A stretch of 64,000 bases of DNA from Variovorax sp037204085 (GCF_037204085.1 NZ_JBBCBW010000003.1:1-64000); one strand, 5' to 3'. Counted from the stretch's first letter, positions 1 through 9,127 are shown. Notes: generated from the sequence alone by a model not told the origin. Numbers and translations: made by a program.

Positions 1-66
1 CGCTCGCTCAGCGGCAAGGGCCGCGAGGGGGTCTCGGGCCAGCTGGGCGTGAAGGTGGCGTGGTGA
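1..66 (+). CDS. 3' end of a CDS, probably an outer-membrane beta-barrel protein (partial)
   Basis: An open frame enters from the left edge and ends with TGA at 64-66. Only 21 codons are visible, reading RSLSGKGREGVSGQLGVKVA plus a final Trp. Alternating hydrophobic residues ending in an aromatic residue are typical of the last strand of outer-membrane beta-barrels and trimeric autotransporter anchors, so a surface protein is inferred. The OmpA-like lipoprotein gene follows 77 nt downstream on the same strand. The family cannot be settled from so short a piece. Confidence 0.4.
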   Translation, partial: RSLSGKGREGVSGQLGVKVAW

Positions 67-143
67 GCGCCGCCGAACATGCCGCACGAGCCGCAGCACG
101 ACTGGACCATGCACCACTGACCACAGGAAGGAATCCACACACC

Positions 144-725
144 ATGCAAACGAAGAACACACTGAAACGGCTGGCGCTGGGCGCCACGGCCCTGGCCACG
201 CTCGCGATCCTCGCGGGCTGCGCCAGCCTGCACGACGAGCGCTACAACTGGTGCCAGGGGCAGAACTGCGCGCTCACGCCGGTGGTGACGCCGGCGCCTG
301 TGCCCACCCCGGCTCCGGTCCCGCCGGCGACGCGGCGGGTGAACCTGAGCGCCGACACGCTGTTCAAGTTCGACCGCTCGGGCGCGGCGGACATGCTGCC
401 GCAGGGGCGCAGCGAACTGGACGCACTGGCCCGTGCCTTGCAGAGCCCGGAGATGCAGGTGCAGAGCCTGACGATCACGGGGCACACGGACCGGCTGGGC
501 GATGAGGCCTACAACGACCGGCTGGCGCTGCAGCGTGCGAACACGGTGCGCGACTACCTGAAGGCCGCGGGGGTGCGTGCGCCGATGGAGGTGCGCTCGG
601 TGGGCGAGCGCGAGCCGGTGACGCGCGACTGCCAGGGCCTGCAGCGCTCGCCTCGTCTGGTGGCCTGCCTGCAGCCGGACCGGCGTGTGGTGGTGGACAT
701 CCTGGGGATGGCGCAGGGGAAGTAG
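144..725 (+). CDS. OmpA-family peptidoglycan-associated lipoprotein
   Basis: This 193-residue protein is a probable outer-membrane lipoprotein that binds peptidoglycan. Residues 1-25 form a lipoprotein signal ending in the lipobox LAGC, with Cys26 as the lipidation site. A Pro/Ala/Val-rich linker follows (about 45-65). An OmpA-like domain covers about 70-190 and contains the diagnostic GHTDRLGDEAYNDRLALQRA stretch, whose Asp and Arg residues bind diaminopimelate in the family. The ATG at 144 is chosen because AGGAAGG lies 13 nt upstream and the signal peptide begins there. The frame stays open further upstream, but that part lacks a signal. It follows the partial surface-protein gene and may assist its anchoring, which is inference. 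Confidence 0.85.
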   Translation: MQTKNTLKRLALGATALATLAILAGCASLHDERYNWCQGQNCALTPVVTPAPVPTPAPVPPATRRVNLSADTLFKFDRSGAADMLPQGRSELDALARALQSPEMQVQSLTITGHTDRLGDEAYNDRLALQRANTVRDYLKAAGVRAPMEVRSVGEREPVTRDCQGLQRSPRLVACLQPDRRVVVDILGMAQGK

Positions 726-782
726 TCCGCAGTCTTCAGTAGAGACCACGAAGAACGCCAGGCTGCACGTTGCGCCTGGCGT

Positions 783-820
783 AAAAAAAGCGCCCAGCAA
801 TGCCGGGCGCTTTTTCTTTT
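783..820. terminator. Bidirectional intrinsic terminator between the OmpA lipoprotein gene and gyrB
   Basis: AGCGCCC (789-795) pairs with GGGCGCT (805-811). The stem is flanked by an A-run on the left and a T-run on the right, so it can terminate both converging genes. Confidence 0.85.
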
Positions 821-860
821 ACCGAATCGGTTTGCGGCAGCCGAGTCGCTGCCCCGCTTC

Positions 861-3485
861 TTACACGTCGATGTTCGCAGCCCGCAGCGCGTTCTGCTCG
901 ATGAACTCGCGGCGCGGCTCCACCTCGTCGCCCATCAGCATCGTGAACACGCGGTCGGCTTCGATCGCGTCGTCGATCTGCACGCGCAGCAGGCGGCGCA
1001 CGGTCGGGTCCATGGTGGTTTCCCACAGCTGTGCGGGGTTCATTTCGCCCAAGCCCTTGTAGCGCTGGCGCGAGGTGGCGTTTTCGGCCTGCCCGATGAG
1101 CCACTTCATCGCGATGCGGAAGTCGGCCACCTTTTCTTCCTTGGCGCGCTCGCCTTCGCCGCGGCGGACGATGGCGCCCTCGCTGCTCAGCAGGTTGCGG
1201 AAGGTGTTGGCGGCTTCGGCAAGCGCGGCGTAGTCGGCGCCGTGCACAAAGTCTTGCGTGAGCACGCTGCTCTTGATGTTGCCGTGGTGGCGGCGGCTGA
1301 TGCGCAGCAGCGGCTTGTCGGTGCGGGCGTCGAACTCGCTGCTCACTTCGGCGGGCACGCCGGTGGTGTTGAGCTCGCGCAGCTTGGCCTGCAGCGCCAC
1401 GGCCGAGGCTTCGGCCGCGGGCGTGGTGTCCAGGTCGAGCGCCACGCCGTCGGCAATGGCGCGCAGCGCTTCGGCATCCATGAAGTTGCGCAGGCGCGCG
1501 ATCACGGCTTCGGCCAGCTGGTGCTTGCGCGCGAGTTCGGCCAGCGTGTCGCCGCTCAGGGTGGTCGAGTTGGGGCCGCCGGTCTCGATGCTCGCATCCT
1601 TCAGTGCCACCTTCAGCAGGAAGGCGTCGAGTGCGGGGCCATCCTTCAGGTATTGCTCTTCCTTGCCGACCTTCACCTTGTAGAGCGGCGGCTGCGCAAT
1701 GTAGATGTGGCCGCGCTCGACCAGCTCCGGCATCTGCCGGTAGAAGAACGTGAGCAGCAGCGTGCGGATGTGGGCGCCGTCGACGTCGGCGTCGGTCATG
1801 ATGATGATGCGGTGGTAGCGCAGCTTGGCAACGTTGAAGTCGTCCGCCCCGCCGCCCGCGGTGGTGGCGCCAGCCCGGCCGATGCCGGTTCCCAGCGCCG
1901 TGATCATGGTGAGAATTTCGTTGCTGGTGAGCAGCTTCTCGTAGCGCGCTTTTTCCACGTTCAGGATCTTGCCGCGCAGCGGCAGGATGGCCTGGAACTT
2001 ACGGTCGCGGCCCTGCTTGGCGGAGCCGCCTGCGGAGTCGCCCTCCACCAGGTAGACCTCGCACAGCGCCGGGTCCTTTTCCTGACAGTCGGCCAGCTTG
2101 CCGGGCAGGCCCATGCCGTCGAGTACGCCCTTGCGGCGCGTCATTTCGCGGGCCTTGCGGGCGGCTTCGCGGGCGCGGGCGGCCTCGACGATCTTGCCGC
2201 AGATGATCTTGGCGTCGTTCGGGCGCTCTTGCAGGTAATCGGTCAGCAGGCGGCCGACGATGTCTTCCACCGGCGCGCGCACTTCGCTGGACACCAGCTT
2301 GTCTTTGGTCTGGCTCGAGAACTTGGGCTCGGGCACCTTCACGCTCAGCACGCAGCACAGGCCTTCGCGCATGTCGTCGCCGGTGACTTCGACCTTCGCC
2401 TTCTTGGCGAATTCGTTTTCTTCGATGTACTTGTTGATGACGCGGGTCATCGCGGCGCGCAGGCCCGTGAGGTGGGTGCCACCGTCACGCTGGGGAATGT
2501 TGTTGGTGAAGCACAGCACCTGCTCGTTGTAGCCGCTGTTCCACTGCATGGCCACTTCAACGCCGATGTGCGTGCCGGGAATGCCGCCGTAGGTGTCGGC
2601 CGGCTTTTCGCCCGCTGCATAGAACGAGTTCGGATGCAGGACGGTCTTGCCCTTGTTGATGAATTCGACAAAGCCGCGCACGCCGCCGGCGCCCGAAAAG
2701 TCGTCTTCCTTGCCGGTGCGCTCGTCCTTCAGGCGGATGCGCACACCGTTGTTCAGAAAGCTCAGCTCGCGCAGGCGCTTGGAGAGGATTTCGTAGTGGA
2801 AATCGTTGTTCTCCTTGAAGATTTCCGTGTCGGGCAGAAAGTGCACCTCGGTACCGCGCTTGTCGGTGTCGCCGATGATCTTCATGGGCGAGACCTCGAA
2901 ACCGTTCACGGTTTCGAGCAGGCGGTTCTGCACGAAGCCGCGGCTGAATTCGAGTTCGTGGATCTTGCCTTCGCGGCGCACCACCAGGCGCAGCATCACG
3001 CTCAGCGCGTTCACGCAACTCACGCCCACGCCGTGCAGGCCGCCCGACACCTTGTAGCTGTTCTGGTTGAACTTGCCGCCGGCGTGCAGCTCGGTCAGTG
3101 CAATTTCAGCGGCCGAGCGCTTGGGCTCGTGCTTGTCGTCCATCTTCACGCCGGTGGGAATGCCGCGGCCGTTGTCGGTAACGGAAATCGAGTTGTCGCT
3201 GTGGATGGTCACGACGATGTCGTCGCAATGGCCGGCCAGCGCTTCGTCGATGGAATTGTCGACCACCTCGAACACCAGGTGGTGCAGGCCCGTGCCGTCG
3301 GAGGTGTCGCCGATGTACATGCCGGGGCGCTTGCGCACCGCCTCGAGCCCTTCGAGGATCGTGATCGAGCCTTCGCCGTAGCTGGTGTCGGCGGGCGTGA
3401 TCTCGATCGGCACCGCACTCTCGATCTCGGGCGTGTAGACCGGTTCGGTGTGGGGTACTTCGGGCTTGTTTTCTTCTGCACTCAT
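861..3485 (-). CDS. gyrB: DNA gyrase subunit B
   Basis: This is the ATPase subunit of gyrase, which introduces negative supercoils with GyrA. It has 874 residues against about 804 in E. coli. The extra length is an N-terminal extension of about 30 residues plus small insertions, one of them Gly/Ala-rich just before the second Toprim motif. The GHKL ATPase fold starts near residue 45; Glu73 and Asn77 in VFEVVDNSIDEALAG match the catalytic base and Mg ligand. Toprim motifs EGDSAGGSA (about 475) and MTDADVDGAH (about 560) bind the catalytic metal. The C-terminal QRYKGLGEMNP motif is present. It lies downstream of dnaN in the leftward dnaA-dnaN-gyrB series that is standard near bacterial origins. 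Confidence 0.98.
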   Translation of the reverse strand: MSAEENKPEVPHTEPVYTPEIESAVPIEITPADTSYGEGSITILEGLEAVRKRPGMYIGDTSDGTGLHHLVFEVVDNSIDEALAGHCDDIVVTIHSDNSISVTDNGRGIPTGVKMDDKHEPKRSAAEIALTELHAGGKFNQNSYKVSGGLHGVGVSCVNALSVMLRLVVRREGKIHELEFSRGFVQNRLLETVNGFEVSPMKIIGDTDKRGTEVHFLPDTEIFKENNDFHYEILSKRLRELSFLNNGVRIRLKDERTGKEDDFSGAGGVRGFVEFINKGKTVLHPNSFYAAGEKPADTYGGIPGTHIGVEVAMQWNSGYNEQVLCFTNNIPQRDGGTHLTGLRAAMTRVINKYIEENEFAKKAKVEVTGDDMREGLCCVLSVKVPEPKFSSQTKDKLVSSEVRAPVEDIVGRLLTDYLQERPNDAKIICGKIVEAARAREAARKAREMTRRKGVLDGMGLPGKLADCQEKDPALCEVYLVEGDSAGGSAKQGRDRKFQAILPLRGKILNVEKARYEKLLTSNEILTMITALGTGIGRAGATTAGGGADDFNVAKLRYHRIIIMTDADVDGAHIRTLLLTFFYRQMPELVERGHIYIAQPPLYKVKVGKEEQYLKDGPALDAFLLKVALKDASIETGGPNSTTLSGDTLAELARKHQLAEAVIARLRNFMDAEALRAIADGVALDLDTTPAAEASAVALQAKLRELNTTGVPAEVSSEFDARTDKPLLRISRRHHGNIKSSVLTQDFVHGADYAALAEAANTFRNLLSSEGAIVRRGEGERAKEEKVADFRIAMKWLIGQAENATSRQRYKGLGEMNPAQLWETTMDPTVRRLLRVQIDDAIEADRVFTMLMGDEVEPRREFIEQNALRAANIDV

Positions 3486-3619
3486 TCGGATATTCCTCTA
3501 TCTCTCACGGCATTCACGGGATTTTTCGGGCCTTGGCGGCCTGCTTTTCCTGCCTCTTGAAAGCGCAAACCCGCGGAGGGCCGCGGGCTGTCTGCGCAAG
3601 GCGCTGTGTTTTCTGTCTT

Positions 3620-4726
3620 CTAGATCCGCATCGGCATCACGACATATTTGAAGGATGCGTTCTCGGGGATGGTCAAAAGGGCGGAGCTGTTGGAGTCGGC
3701 CAGGTCCAGCTTGACCATATCCTGGCCCATGTTGGCGAGGGCGTCGATCAGGTAGGTCACGTTGAAGCCGATCTCGATGGCGTCGCCGCCGTAGTCGATG
3801 TCGAGCTCGTCCTGTGCTTCTTCCTGCTCGGCATTGTTGGAGGCGATGCGCAGCGTGCCGGGCTCGATGTTCAGGCGCACGCCCTTGAACTTCTCGCTCG
3901 TCAGGATGGCGGTGCGCTGCAGGCTGGCCAACAGGGGAGCGCGGCCGAGCGTGACGCTGTTCTTGTGGTTCTTGGGAATCACGCGGTTGTAGTCGGGGAA
4001 CTTGCCCTCGACCAGCTTGGTGACGAACTCCATGCCGCCGAAGCTGAACTTGGCCTGGTTGTTCGCAAACTGCATCTCGATGGCGCCTTCGGCGTCCGAC
4101 AGCAGGCGCTGCATTTCGAGCACGGTCTTGCGGGGAAGAATGACTTCCTGGCGCGGCACTTCGACGTCGAGCGTGGCCGACGAAAACGCCAGGCGGTGGC
4201 CGTCGGTGGCCACCAGGCTCAGCTGCTTGCCTTCGGCCACAAACAGGATGCCGTTGAGGTAATAGCGGATGTCGTGCACGGCCATGGCGAACGAAACCTG
4301 CGAGAGCAGGTCCTTCAGCGTCTTTTGCGGCACGCTGAACACGGGCCCGAAATTGGCGGCCTCTTGCACCAGCGGAAAGTCTTCGGCCGGCAGCGATTGC
4401 AGCGTGAAACGGCTCTTGCCGCCCTTGAGCACCAGCTTGCTCGCACTCGATTCGAGGCTCACGGTCTGGTCGGCCGGCATGGTGCGCAGGATGTCGATGA
4501 GCTTGCGCGCGCCGATGGTGGTGGTGAAGTTGCCTTCGTCGCCGCCGAGCTCGGCCGTGGTGCGGATCTGGATTTCGAGGTCGCTGGTTGTGAGCTGCAG
4601 CTGGCCGCCGGTCTTGCGGATCAGCACGTTGGCCAGGATAGGCAGGGTATGGCGCCGCTCCACGATGCCCGCCACCGATTGCAGCGCGGCGAGGACTTTG
4701 TCTTGGGTTGCCTTCAAAACGATCAT
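3620..4726 (-). CDS. dnaN: DNA polymerase III beta subunit (sliding clamp)
   Basis: This 368-residue protein is the processivity clamp of the replicative polymerase. Its length and the three repeated clamp domains match the family. The N-terminus MIVLKATQDKVLAALQSVAG and the C-terminus ending YVVMPMRI are characteristic. The ATG at 4726 follows a purine-rich AGAGGAAGA site on the minus strand. It lies 89 nt downstream of dnaA, and gyrB begins 134 nt further on, so the three are probably co-transcribed. Confidence 0.98.
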   Translation of the reverse strand: MIVLKATQDKVLAALQSVAGIVERRHTLPILANVLIRKTGGQLQLTTSDLEIQIRTTAELGGDEGNFTTTIGARKLIDILRTMPADQTVSLESSASKLVLKGGKSRFTLQSLPAEDFPLVQEAANFGPVFSVPQKTLKDLLSQVSFAMAVHDIRYYLNGILFVAEGKQLSLVATDGHRLAFSSATLDVEVPRQEVILPRKTVLEMQRLLSDAEGAIEMQFANNQAKFSFGGMEFVTKLVEGKFPDYNRVIPKNHKNSVTLGRAPLLASLQRTAILTSEKFKGVRLNIEPGTLRIASNNAEQEEAQDELDIDYGGDAIEIGFNVTYLIDALANMGQDMVKLDLADSNSSALLTIPENASFKYVVMPMRI

Positions 4727-4815
4727 GTCTTCTTCCTCTTCTCTTATCTCTTTGAATCCGCTTGTAAGACGCCATTCTCCGCTGTTGCGGGTGGCTTTCT
4801 TGATGACATCCGGGG

Positions 4816-6195
4816 TCAGCCCTTGAGCGTTTGTTCGAGCACGTGGAGTTGCTGGTTCAGTTCGGTGAGCTGCTGGCGCTCGCCCGAGATCTTGCGCACC
4901 GCATGCAGCACCGTCGTGTGATCGCGCCCGCCGAATAGCTCGCCGATTTCCGGCAGGCTTTTCTGGGTGAGTTCCTTGGCCAGGTACATCGCGATCTGCC
5001 GCGGCCGCGCAATGCTGGCCGGGCGTTTCTTGCTGTACATGTCGGCGACCTTGATCTTGTAGTAGTCGGCCACCGTCTTCTGGATATTTTCGACCGAGAT
5101 CTGCCGATTCTGGATCGACAGCAAATCGCGAAGCGCCTCGCGCGCCAGGGCAATCGAGATTTCTTTCTGGTTGAAGCGCGAGTAAGCCAGGATCTTGCGC
5201 AGCGCACCTTCGAGCTCGCGCACGTTGGAGCGCACGTTCTTGGCAACGAAAAACGCAACTTCTTCCGGCATTTCAGCCGATTCGGCGCGCGCCTTGTTGA
5301 TCAGGATGGCCACGCGCATTTCGAGTTCGGGCGGCTCGATGGCGACCGTGAGGCCCGAATCGAAGCGCGAAACCAGCCGCTCGTGAATGTCAGCGAGGCC
5401 CTTGGGATAGGTGTCGCTGGTCATCACGATGTGCGACTTCTTGGCCAGCAGGGCTTCGAACGCATTGAAGAATTCTTCCTGCGTGCGGTCCTTGTTGGCG
5501 AAGAACTGCACATCGTCGATCAGGAGCAGATCGAGCGAGTGGTAGCGCTCCTTGAACTCGTCGAAGGTCTTGCGCTGATAGGCCTTGACCACATCCGATA
5601 CGAACTGCTCGGCATGGATGTAGAGAACTTTGGAATCGGGCCGGTCGGCGAGCAGCCGGTTACCCACAGCGTGCATCAGGTGGGTCTTGCCCAGGCCGAC
5701 GCCGCCATAGATGAACAGCGGGTTGTACAGATGGCCCGGCATGCCGGCCACGTGCATGGCCGCGGCGCGCGCCATCCGGTTGGCCGTGCCCTCCACCAGG
5801 GTGTCGAAAGTCAGGCCCGAATTCAGGCGGTTCTTGAAGCCGGCCGCAGCCGGCTCCTCGCCCGGGCCGGCCATGTCGCGCGGCACGTCGGTTTCTGCCA
5901 TGACGGCAATGGGTGCAGAGCGCACGGGCGCTTCGCGCGGAGCAAGCGCTAACTCAACTGCTACCGGCTGGCCGTACATCTTCTCGGCCATGGCGGCGAT
6001 CTTGCCGGCGTACTGGGCGCGAATCCAGTCGAGCTTGAAGCGGTTGGCAACGAACACCGTCATGCGCGAAAGGTCGTCGGTGACCTGCGCCGTCAGGGGT
6101 TTGATCCAGGTATTGAATTGCTGCTCGGACAGCTCCTGCGCGAGCTGGTCGACACAGGCCTGCCAGAGGCTTTCACCGATGCCGTCAGTCGACAT
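4816..6195 (-). CDS. dnaA: Chromosomal replication initiator DnaA
   Basis: This 459-residue AAA+ ATPase binds DnaA boxes and opens the origin. Domain I occupies about residues 1-85 (SLWQACVDQLAQELSEQQFN). A short linker domain II follows. The AAA+ core has Walker A GGVGLGKTHL near 163-172 and Walker B LLLIDDVQFF near 222-231. Domain IV carries the DNA-binding signature GGRDHTTVLHAVRKI near 418-432. The upstream gap contains DnaA boxes that probably serve both origin function and autoregulation, and dnaN and gyrB follow downstream. Confidence 0.98.
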   Translation of the reverse strand: MSTDGIGESLWQACVDQLAQELSEQQFNTWIKPLTAQVTDDLSRMTVFVANRFKLDWIRAQYAGKIAAMAEKMYGQPVAVELALAPREAPVRSAPIAVMAETDVPRDMAGPGEEPAAAGFKNRLNSGLTFDTLVEGTANRMARAAAMHVAGMPGHLYNPLFIYGGVGLGKTHLMHAVGNRLLADRPDSKVLYIHAEQFVSDVVKAYQRKTFDEFKERYHSLDLLLIDDVQFFANKDRTQEEFFNAFEALLAKKSHIVMTSDTYPKGLADIHERLVSRFDSGLTVAIEPPELEMRVAILINKARAESAEMPEEVAFFVAKNVRSNVRELEGALRKILAYSRFNQKEISIALAREALRDLLSIQNRQISVENIQKTVADYYKIKVADMYSKKRPASIARPRQIAMYLAKELTQKSLPEIGELFGGRDHTTVLHAVRKISGERQQLTELNQQLHVLEQTLKG

Positions 6196-6245
6196 GGGTG
6201 CTTGAAAAAGTGGTGCGTCCCTCGTCCATTTTTTGGTATATGTAT

Positions 6246-6254
6246 TGTGGATAT
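6246..6254 (-). promoter_or_regulatory. Near-consensus DnaA box
   Basis: The minus strand reads ATATCCACA, one mismatch from TTATCCACA. It lies in an AT-rich stretch about 50 nt upstream of the dnaA start. Confidence 0.5.
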
Positions 6255-6295
6255 TCTCTGCTGCAAGGCGGCCCGCATTCTAACTTGTCAAAACC

Positions 6296-6304
6296 TTATC
6301 CACA
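6296..6304 (+). promoter_or_regulatory. Consensus DnaA box
   Basis: The plus strand reads TTATCCACA, a perfect match to the high-affinity DnaA box, about 100 nt upstream of the dnaA start. Confidence 0.75.
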
Positions 6305-6347
6305 TCCCCCCGGGCACCATGTAAAGGCCCGCAAAGTTACTCGATGT

Positions 6348-6376
6348 TTGGTGTTGGGCCGAATGTTTGCGATAAT
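6348..6376 (+). promoter_or_regulatory. Candidate sigma-70 promoter for rpmH-rnpA
   Basis: TTGGTG (6348-6353) and GATAAT (6371-6376) are separated by 17 nt. This predicts a start near 6383 and a leader of about 130 nt before rpmH. Confidence 0.5.
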
Positions 6377-6514
6377 TGCGGGTTTCCCTGAAAACCTCAT
6401 TGCGTCTTTCGGGGGTCATCCGAAAAACGCTCCCAGCGCCCGCCTGCCCGATCTGGCCTTTCAAGGCTTCGTCGGGTCCGGTGGATATCGGGGGAATCAG
6501 CAGGAAATCTCATC

Positions 6515-6649
6515 ATGAAACGCACTTACCAAGCTTCCAAAGTCCGCCGCGCCCGTACCCACGGCTTTCTGGTCCGCATGAAGACCCGTGGCGGCCGCGC
6601 CGTCATCAACGCACGCCGCGCCAAGGGCCGCAAGCGCCTGGCCGTCTGA
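6515..6649 (+). CDS. rpmH: 50S ribosomal protein L34
   Basis: This 44-residue, highly basic ribosomal protein has the typical start MKRTYQASKVRRARTHGFLV and ends KRLAV. The length is exactly that of the family. AGGAAA lies 8 nt upstream of the ATG. It is the first gene of the rpmH-rnpA-yidD-yidC-mnmE series and probably shares the promoter at 6348-6376. Confidence 0.97.
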   Translation: MKRTYQASKVRRARTHGFLVRMKTRGGRAVINARRAKGRKRLAV

Positions 6650-6735
6650 CGGCAGTTCCTCTGCCGTTGCCAGCCGCCGACCCGCCAGCGCCAGCTTTCC
6701 CAGCCAGTGTTTCTGGCGTGTCTGGCCCGGCTTCC

Positions 6736-7134
6736 ATGCAGCGGCTCAAGACCCGCGCGCAATTCCAGGCCGTCCTCGCAGGTGCCACCGTGGCGCGCAC
6801 TGCTCATTTCGCATTGCATCGCTGCGCACTCGATTCAACATCGAGCGCGCAGCCCTTGTTCGCGTCCGACGATGTCTGGCTGGGTGCCATGGTGCCCAAG
6901 CGCTGGGCGCGCCGTGCTGTCACGCGCAACGCCATCAAGCGACAGATCTATACCGTGAGCGCCGCGCCCGACGTCGGCCTGCCTCGTGCGGCGCACGTGG
7001 TGCGGCTGCGCGCGGCGTTCGACCGCAAGGAATTCGTGAGCGCCAGCTCCGACAAGCTCAAGGCCGCGGTACGCGCCGAGCTCCAGCAACTGCTGGCGCG
7101 GGCCGCGCGCGCCCCTGCATCCTCGTCGTCATGA
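6736..7134 (+). CDS. rnpA: Ribonuclease P protein component
   Basis: This 132-residue protein is the protein subunit of RNase P, which matures tRNA 5' ends. The MQRLKTRAQFQAVL start matches the family. The basic RNA-binding motif RRAVTRNAIKRQI (about residues 59-71) contains the conserved RNR core. The ATG at 6736 is taken as the start because homologues begin here; the frame is open upstream but gives no family-like sequence. The stop overlaps the yidD start (ATGA). The C-terminus is Ala-rich and ends in a serine run. Confidence 0.93.
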   Translation: MQRLKTRAQFQAVLAGATVARTAHFALHRCALDSTSSAQPLFASDDVWLGAMVPKRWARRAVTRNAIKRQIYTVSAAPDVGLPRAAHVVRLRAAFDRKEFVSASSDKLKAAVRAELQQLLARAARAPASSSS

Positions 7135-7418
7135 AGCGCCTGCTGATCGGCCTTGTGAAGGGCTACCGCCTGTTGCTGAGCCCGTGGCTCGGGCAGTCGT
7201 GCCGATTCGAGCCGACCTGCTCCGTCTATTCGATCGAGGCGCTGGAAGTCCACGGCGCTCTCAAGGGCAGCTATCTCACCCTGCACCGCATCGTGCGCTG
7301 CCAGCCCTGGTGCCAGGGCGGGCACGATCCGGTTCCACCGGCATCACAGTGTCGTACTGACAAGTCAGGCTCGCTGTTTTCGTCTCTCCTTTCCTCCGAC
7401 AAGAAGTCTTCGTCATGA
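7131..7418 (+). CDS. yidD: Membrane protein insertion efficiency factor YidD
   Basis: This 95-residue protein belongs to the YidD family, which helps YidC insert inner-membrane proteins. An amphipathic N-terminus (MKRLLIGLVKGYRLLLSPWL) precedes the conserved C.FEPTCS.Y and RC.PW..GG.DPVP motifs with their cysteines. The ATG overlaps the rnpA stop and the stop overlaps the yidC ATG (ATGA both times), indicating translational coupling. The tail after the DPVP motif is unconserved and serine-rich. Confidence 0.93.
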   Translation: MKRLLIGLVKGYRLLLSPWLGQSCRFEPTCSVYSIEALEVHGALKGSYLTLHRIVRCQPWCQGGHDPVPPASQCRTDKSGSLFSSLLSSDKKSSS

Positions 7419-9100
7419 ACGATATACGCCGCACGATCCTGTGGGTGATTTTTGGTTTCTCGCTGGTGCTGCTGTGGGACCAATGGCAGGTCTTCAACGG
7501 CAACAAGCCCACCTTCCTGCCGTCGACCAAGCCGGCTGCCGTGGCCTCCGCCCCGGCGGGCAGCACGCCGGCGGCCAGCAACGGCGTACCGAGCGCATCC
7601 ACGGCCGGTGGCAGCGCCGCCGCCGTGCCCACGCAGGCTGCGCCCGCGGCGCCGCGTGAGCGCGTCAACGTGACCACCGATCTCTTCAAGGCGGTGATCG
7701 ACAGCGAAGGCGCCACGGTCAACTACCTCGAACTGCTCAAGTTCGACGAAGCCGATCGCACCAAGCACGTGGTGCTGTTCGAGAACGACTCGCCCGCCAC
7801 GCGCTACGTGGCGCAAACCGGCCTGCTGAGCCAGACCGGAGAAGCCTTTCCCAACCACCTGACGCCGATGACGCCGAAGGCCGGTCCGCGCGAAATGGCC
7901 GAGGGCCAGAACACGCTCGAAGTGAGCTTCGAAAGCGCCCCCTCGGGCGGCCTCAAGTACGTCAAGACCTATGTCTTCAAGCGCGGCGAATACACCGTCG
8001 GCGTGCGCCATGAAGTGGTCAACGTAAGCGACCAGCCGCGCGATGCGCAGCTCTACATGCAACTGCTGCGCCACGGCACGGTAGCGGCAGGCACGATGTT
8101 CGGCACCAACACCTTCACCGGTCCGGCGGCCTACACCAACGAGAAGAAGTTCCACAAGCTCGACTTCAAGGACATTGCCAAGGGCAAGGTCGAGCCGCCG
8201 CCGCCCGCCAACGACGGCTGGATTGCGATGGTTCAGCATTACTTTGTGTCGGCGTGGCTCCTCAAGGGCGACCCGGCGAGCGAACAGCTCCGACGCGAGT
8301 TCCGCGTGAAGGACCTGGGCGACAACCTCTTCACCGTGGCCATGGTGGCCACGCTGCCGAAGATCGCGCCGGGCCAGACCTTGGTGGTCAATAGCGCACT
8401 GTTCGCCGGCCCCGAAGAAGAAAAGAAGCTCGAAGCCATTGCACCGGGCCTCGACCTGGTCAAGGACTACGGCATCTTCGCGATCATCTCCAAGCCGCTT
8501 TACTGGCTGCTGAACCAGCTGCACGGCATTCTGGGCAACTGGGGCTGGGCCATCGTGGCGCTGGTGGTGCTGCTGAAGGCGGCCTTCTACTGGCTCAACG
8601 CCAAGGCGTACGCCAGCATGGCCAAGATGAAGGCCATCAACCCCAAGATCATGGAAATGCGCGAGCGGCTGAAGGACAAGCCGCAGGAAATGCAGCAGGA
8701 GATGATGCGCATCTACAAGACCGAGAAGGTCAACCCGATGGGCGGCTGCTTCCCGATCCTGATCCAGATCCCGGTGTTCATTGCGCTCTACTGGGTGCTG
8801 CTGTCGTCGGTCGAAATGCGCCACGCGCCGTGGATCGGCTGGATCACCGACCTTTCGGCACCCGATCCGTGGTACATCCTGCCGATCGTGATGACGCTGA
8901 CCTCGCTGTTCCAGACCTGGCTCAACCCGACGCCTCCGGACCCGATGCAGGCCAAGCTGATGTGGATCATGCCGCTCGCGTTCAGCGTGATGTTCATCTT
9001 CTTCCCGGCCGGCCTGGTGCTGTACTGGATCACGAACAACGTGCTGTCGATCGCGCAGCAGTGGTTCATCAACAAGCGGCTGGGCGTGCTGGGCAAGTAA
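7415..9100 (+). CDS. yidC: Membrane protein insertase YidC
   Basis: This 561-residue inner-membrane insertase works alone or with SecYEG. A first membrane helix (about residues 7-20) is followed by a long Ala/Pro-rich linker and a periplasmic beta-sandwich (about 80-345). The conserved five-helix insertase core covers about 355-555, including KVNPMGGCFPILIQIPVFIA and the helix GLVLYWITNNVLSIAQQW. The length matches Gram-negative YidC. It overlaps yidD by 4 nt. Confidence 0.97.
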   Translation: MNDIRRTILWVIFGFSLVLLWDQWQVFNGNKPTFLPSTKPAAVASAPAGSTPAASNGVPSASTAGGSAAAVPTQAAPAAPRERVNVTTDLFKAVIDSEGATVNYLELLKFDEADRTKHVVLFENDSPATRYVAQTGLLSQTGEAFPNHLTPMTPKAGPREMAEGQNTLEVSFESAPSGGLKYVKTYVFKRGEYTVGVRHEVVNVSDQPRDAQLYMQLLRHGTVAAGTMFGTNTFTGPAAYTNEKKFHKLDFKDIAKGKVEPPPPANDGWIAMVQHYFVSAWLLKGDPASEQLRREFRVKDLGDNLFTVAMVATLPKIAPGQTLVVNSALFAGPEEEKKLEAIAPGLDLVKDYGIFAIISKPLYWLLNQLHGILGNWGWAIVALVVLLKAAFYWLNAKAYASMAKMKAINPKIMEMRERLKDKPQEMQQEMMRIYKTEKVNPMGGCFPILIQIPVFIALYWVLLSSVEMRHAPWIGWITDLSAPDPWYILPIVMTLTSLFQTWLNPTPPDPMQAKLMWIMPLAFSVMFIFFPAGLVLYWITNNVLSIAQQWFINKRLGVLGK

Positions 9101-9127
9101 GCCGCAGCGGGCTCTCCGCCACTCCGC

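Larger units (their letters stand above)
6196..6514. other. dnaA-rpmH intergenic region, candidate replication origin (oriC)
   Basis: This 319-nt gap separates divergent dnaA and rpmH, a usual site of oriC or of the dnaA control region in proteobacteria. It contains an AT-rich stretch at about 6228-6258, one consensus DnaA box, one box with a single mismatch, and the rpmH promoter candidate. Only two clear boxes are visible, fewer than in many origins. Origin function is inferred from context and was not computed from GC skew. Confidence 0.55.

Noticed and set aside
1242..3560. A 772-codon open frame on the plus strand antisense to gyrB
   Set aside because: Its His/Ala/Val-rich product is typical of antisense frames in GC-rich genes, and gyrB on the other strand is certain.
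6263..6291. A dnaA promoter using TTGACA at 6291-6286 on the minus strand
   Set aside because: The -35 match is perfect, but no acceptable -10 hexamer lies 16-18 nt downstream.
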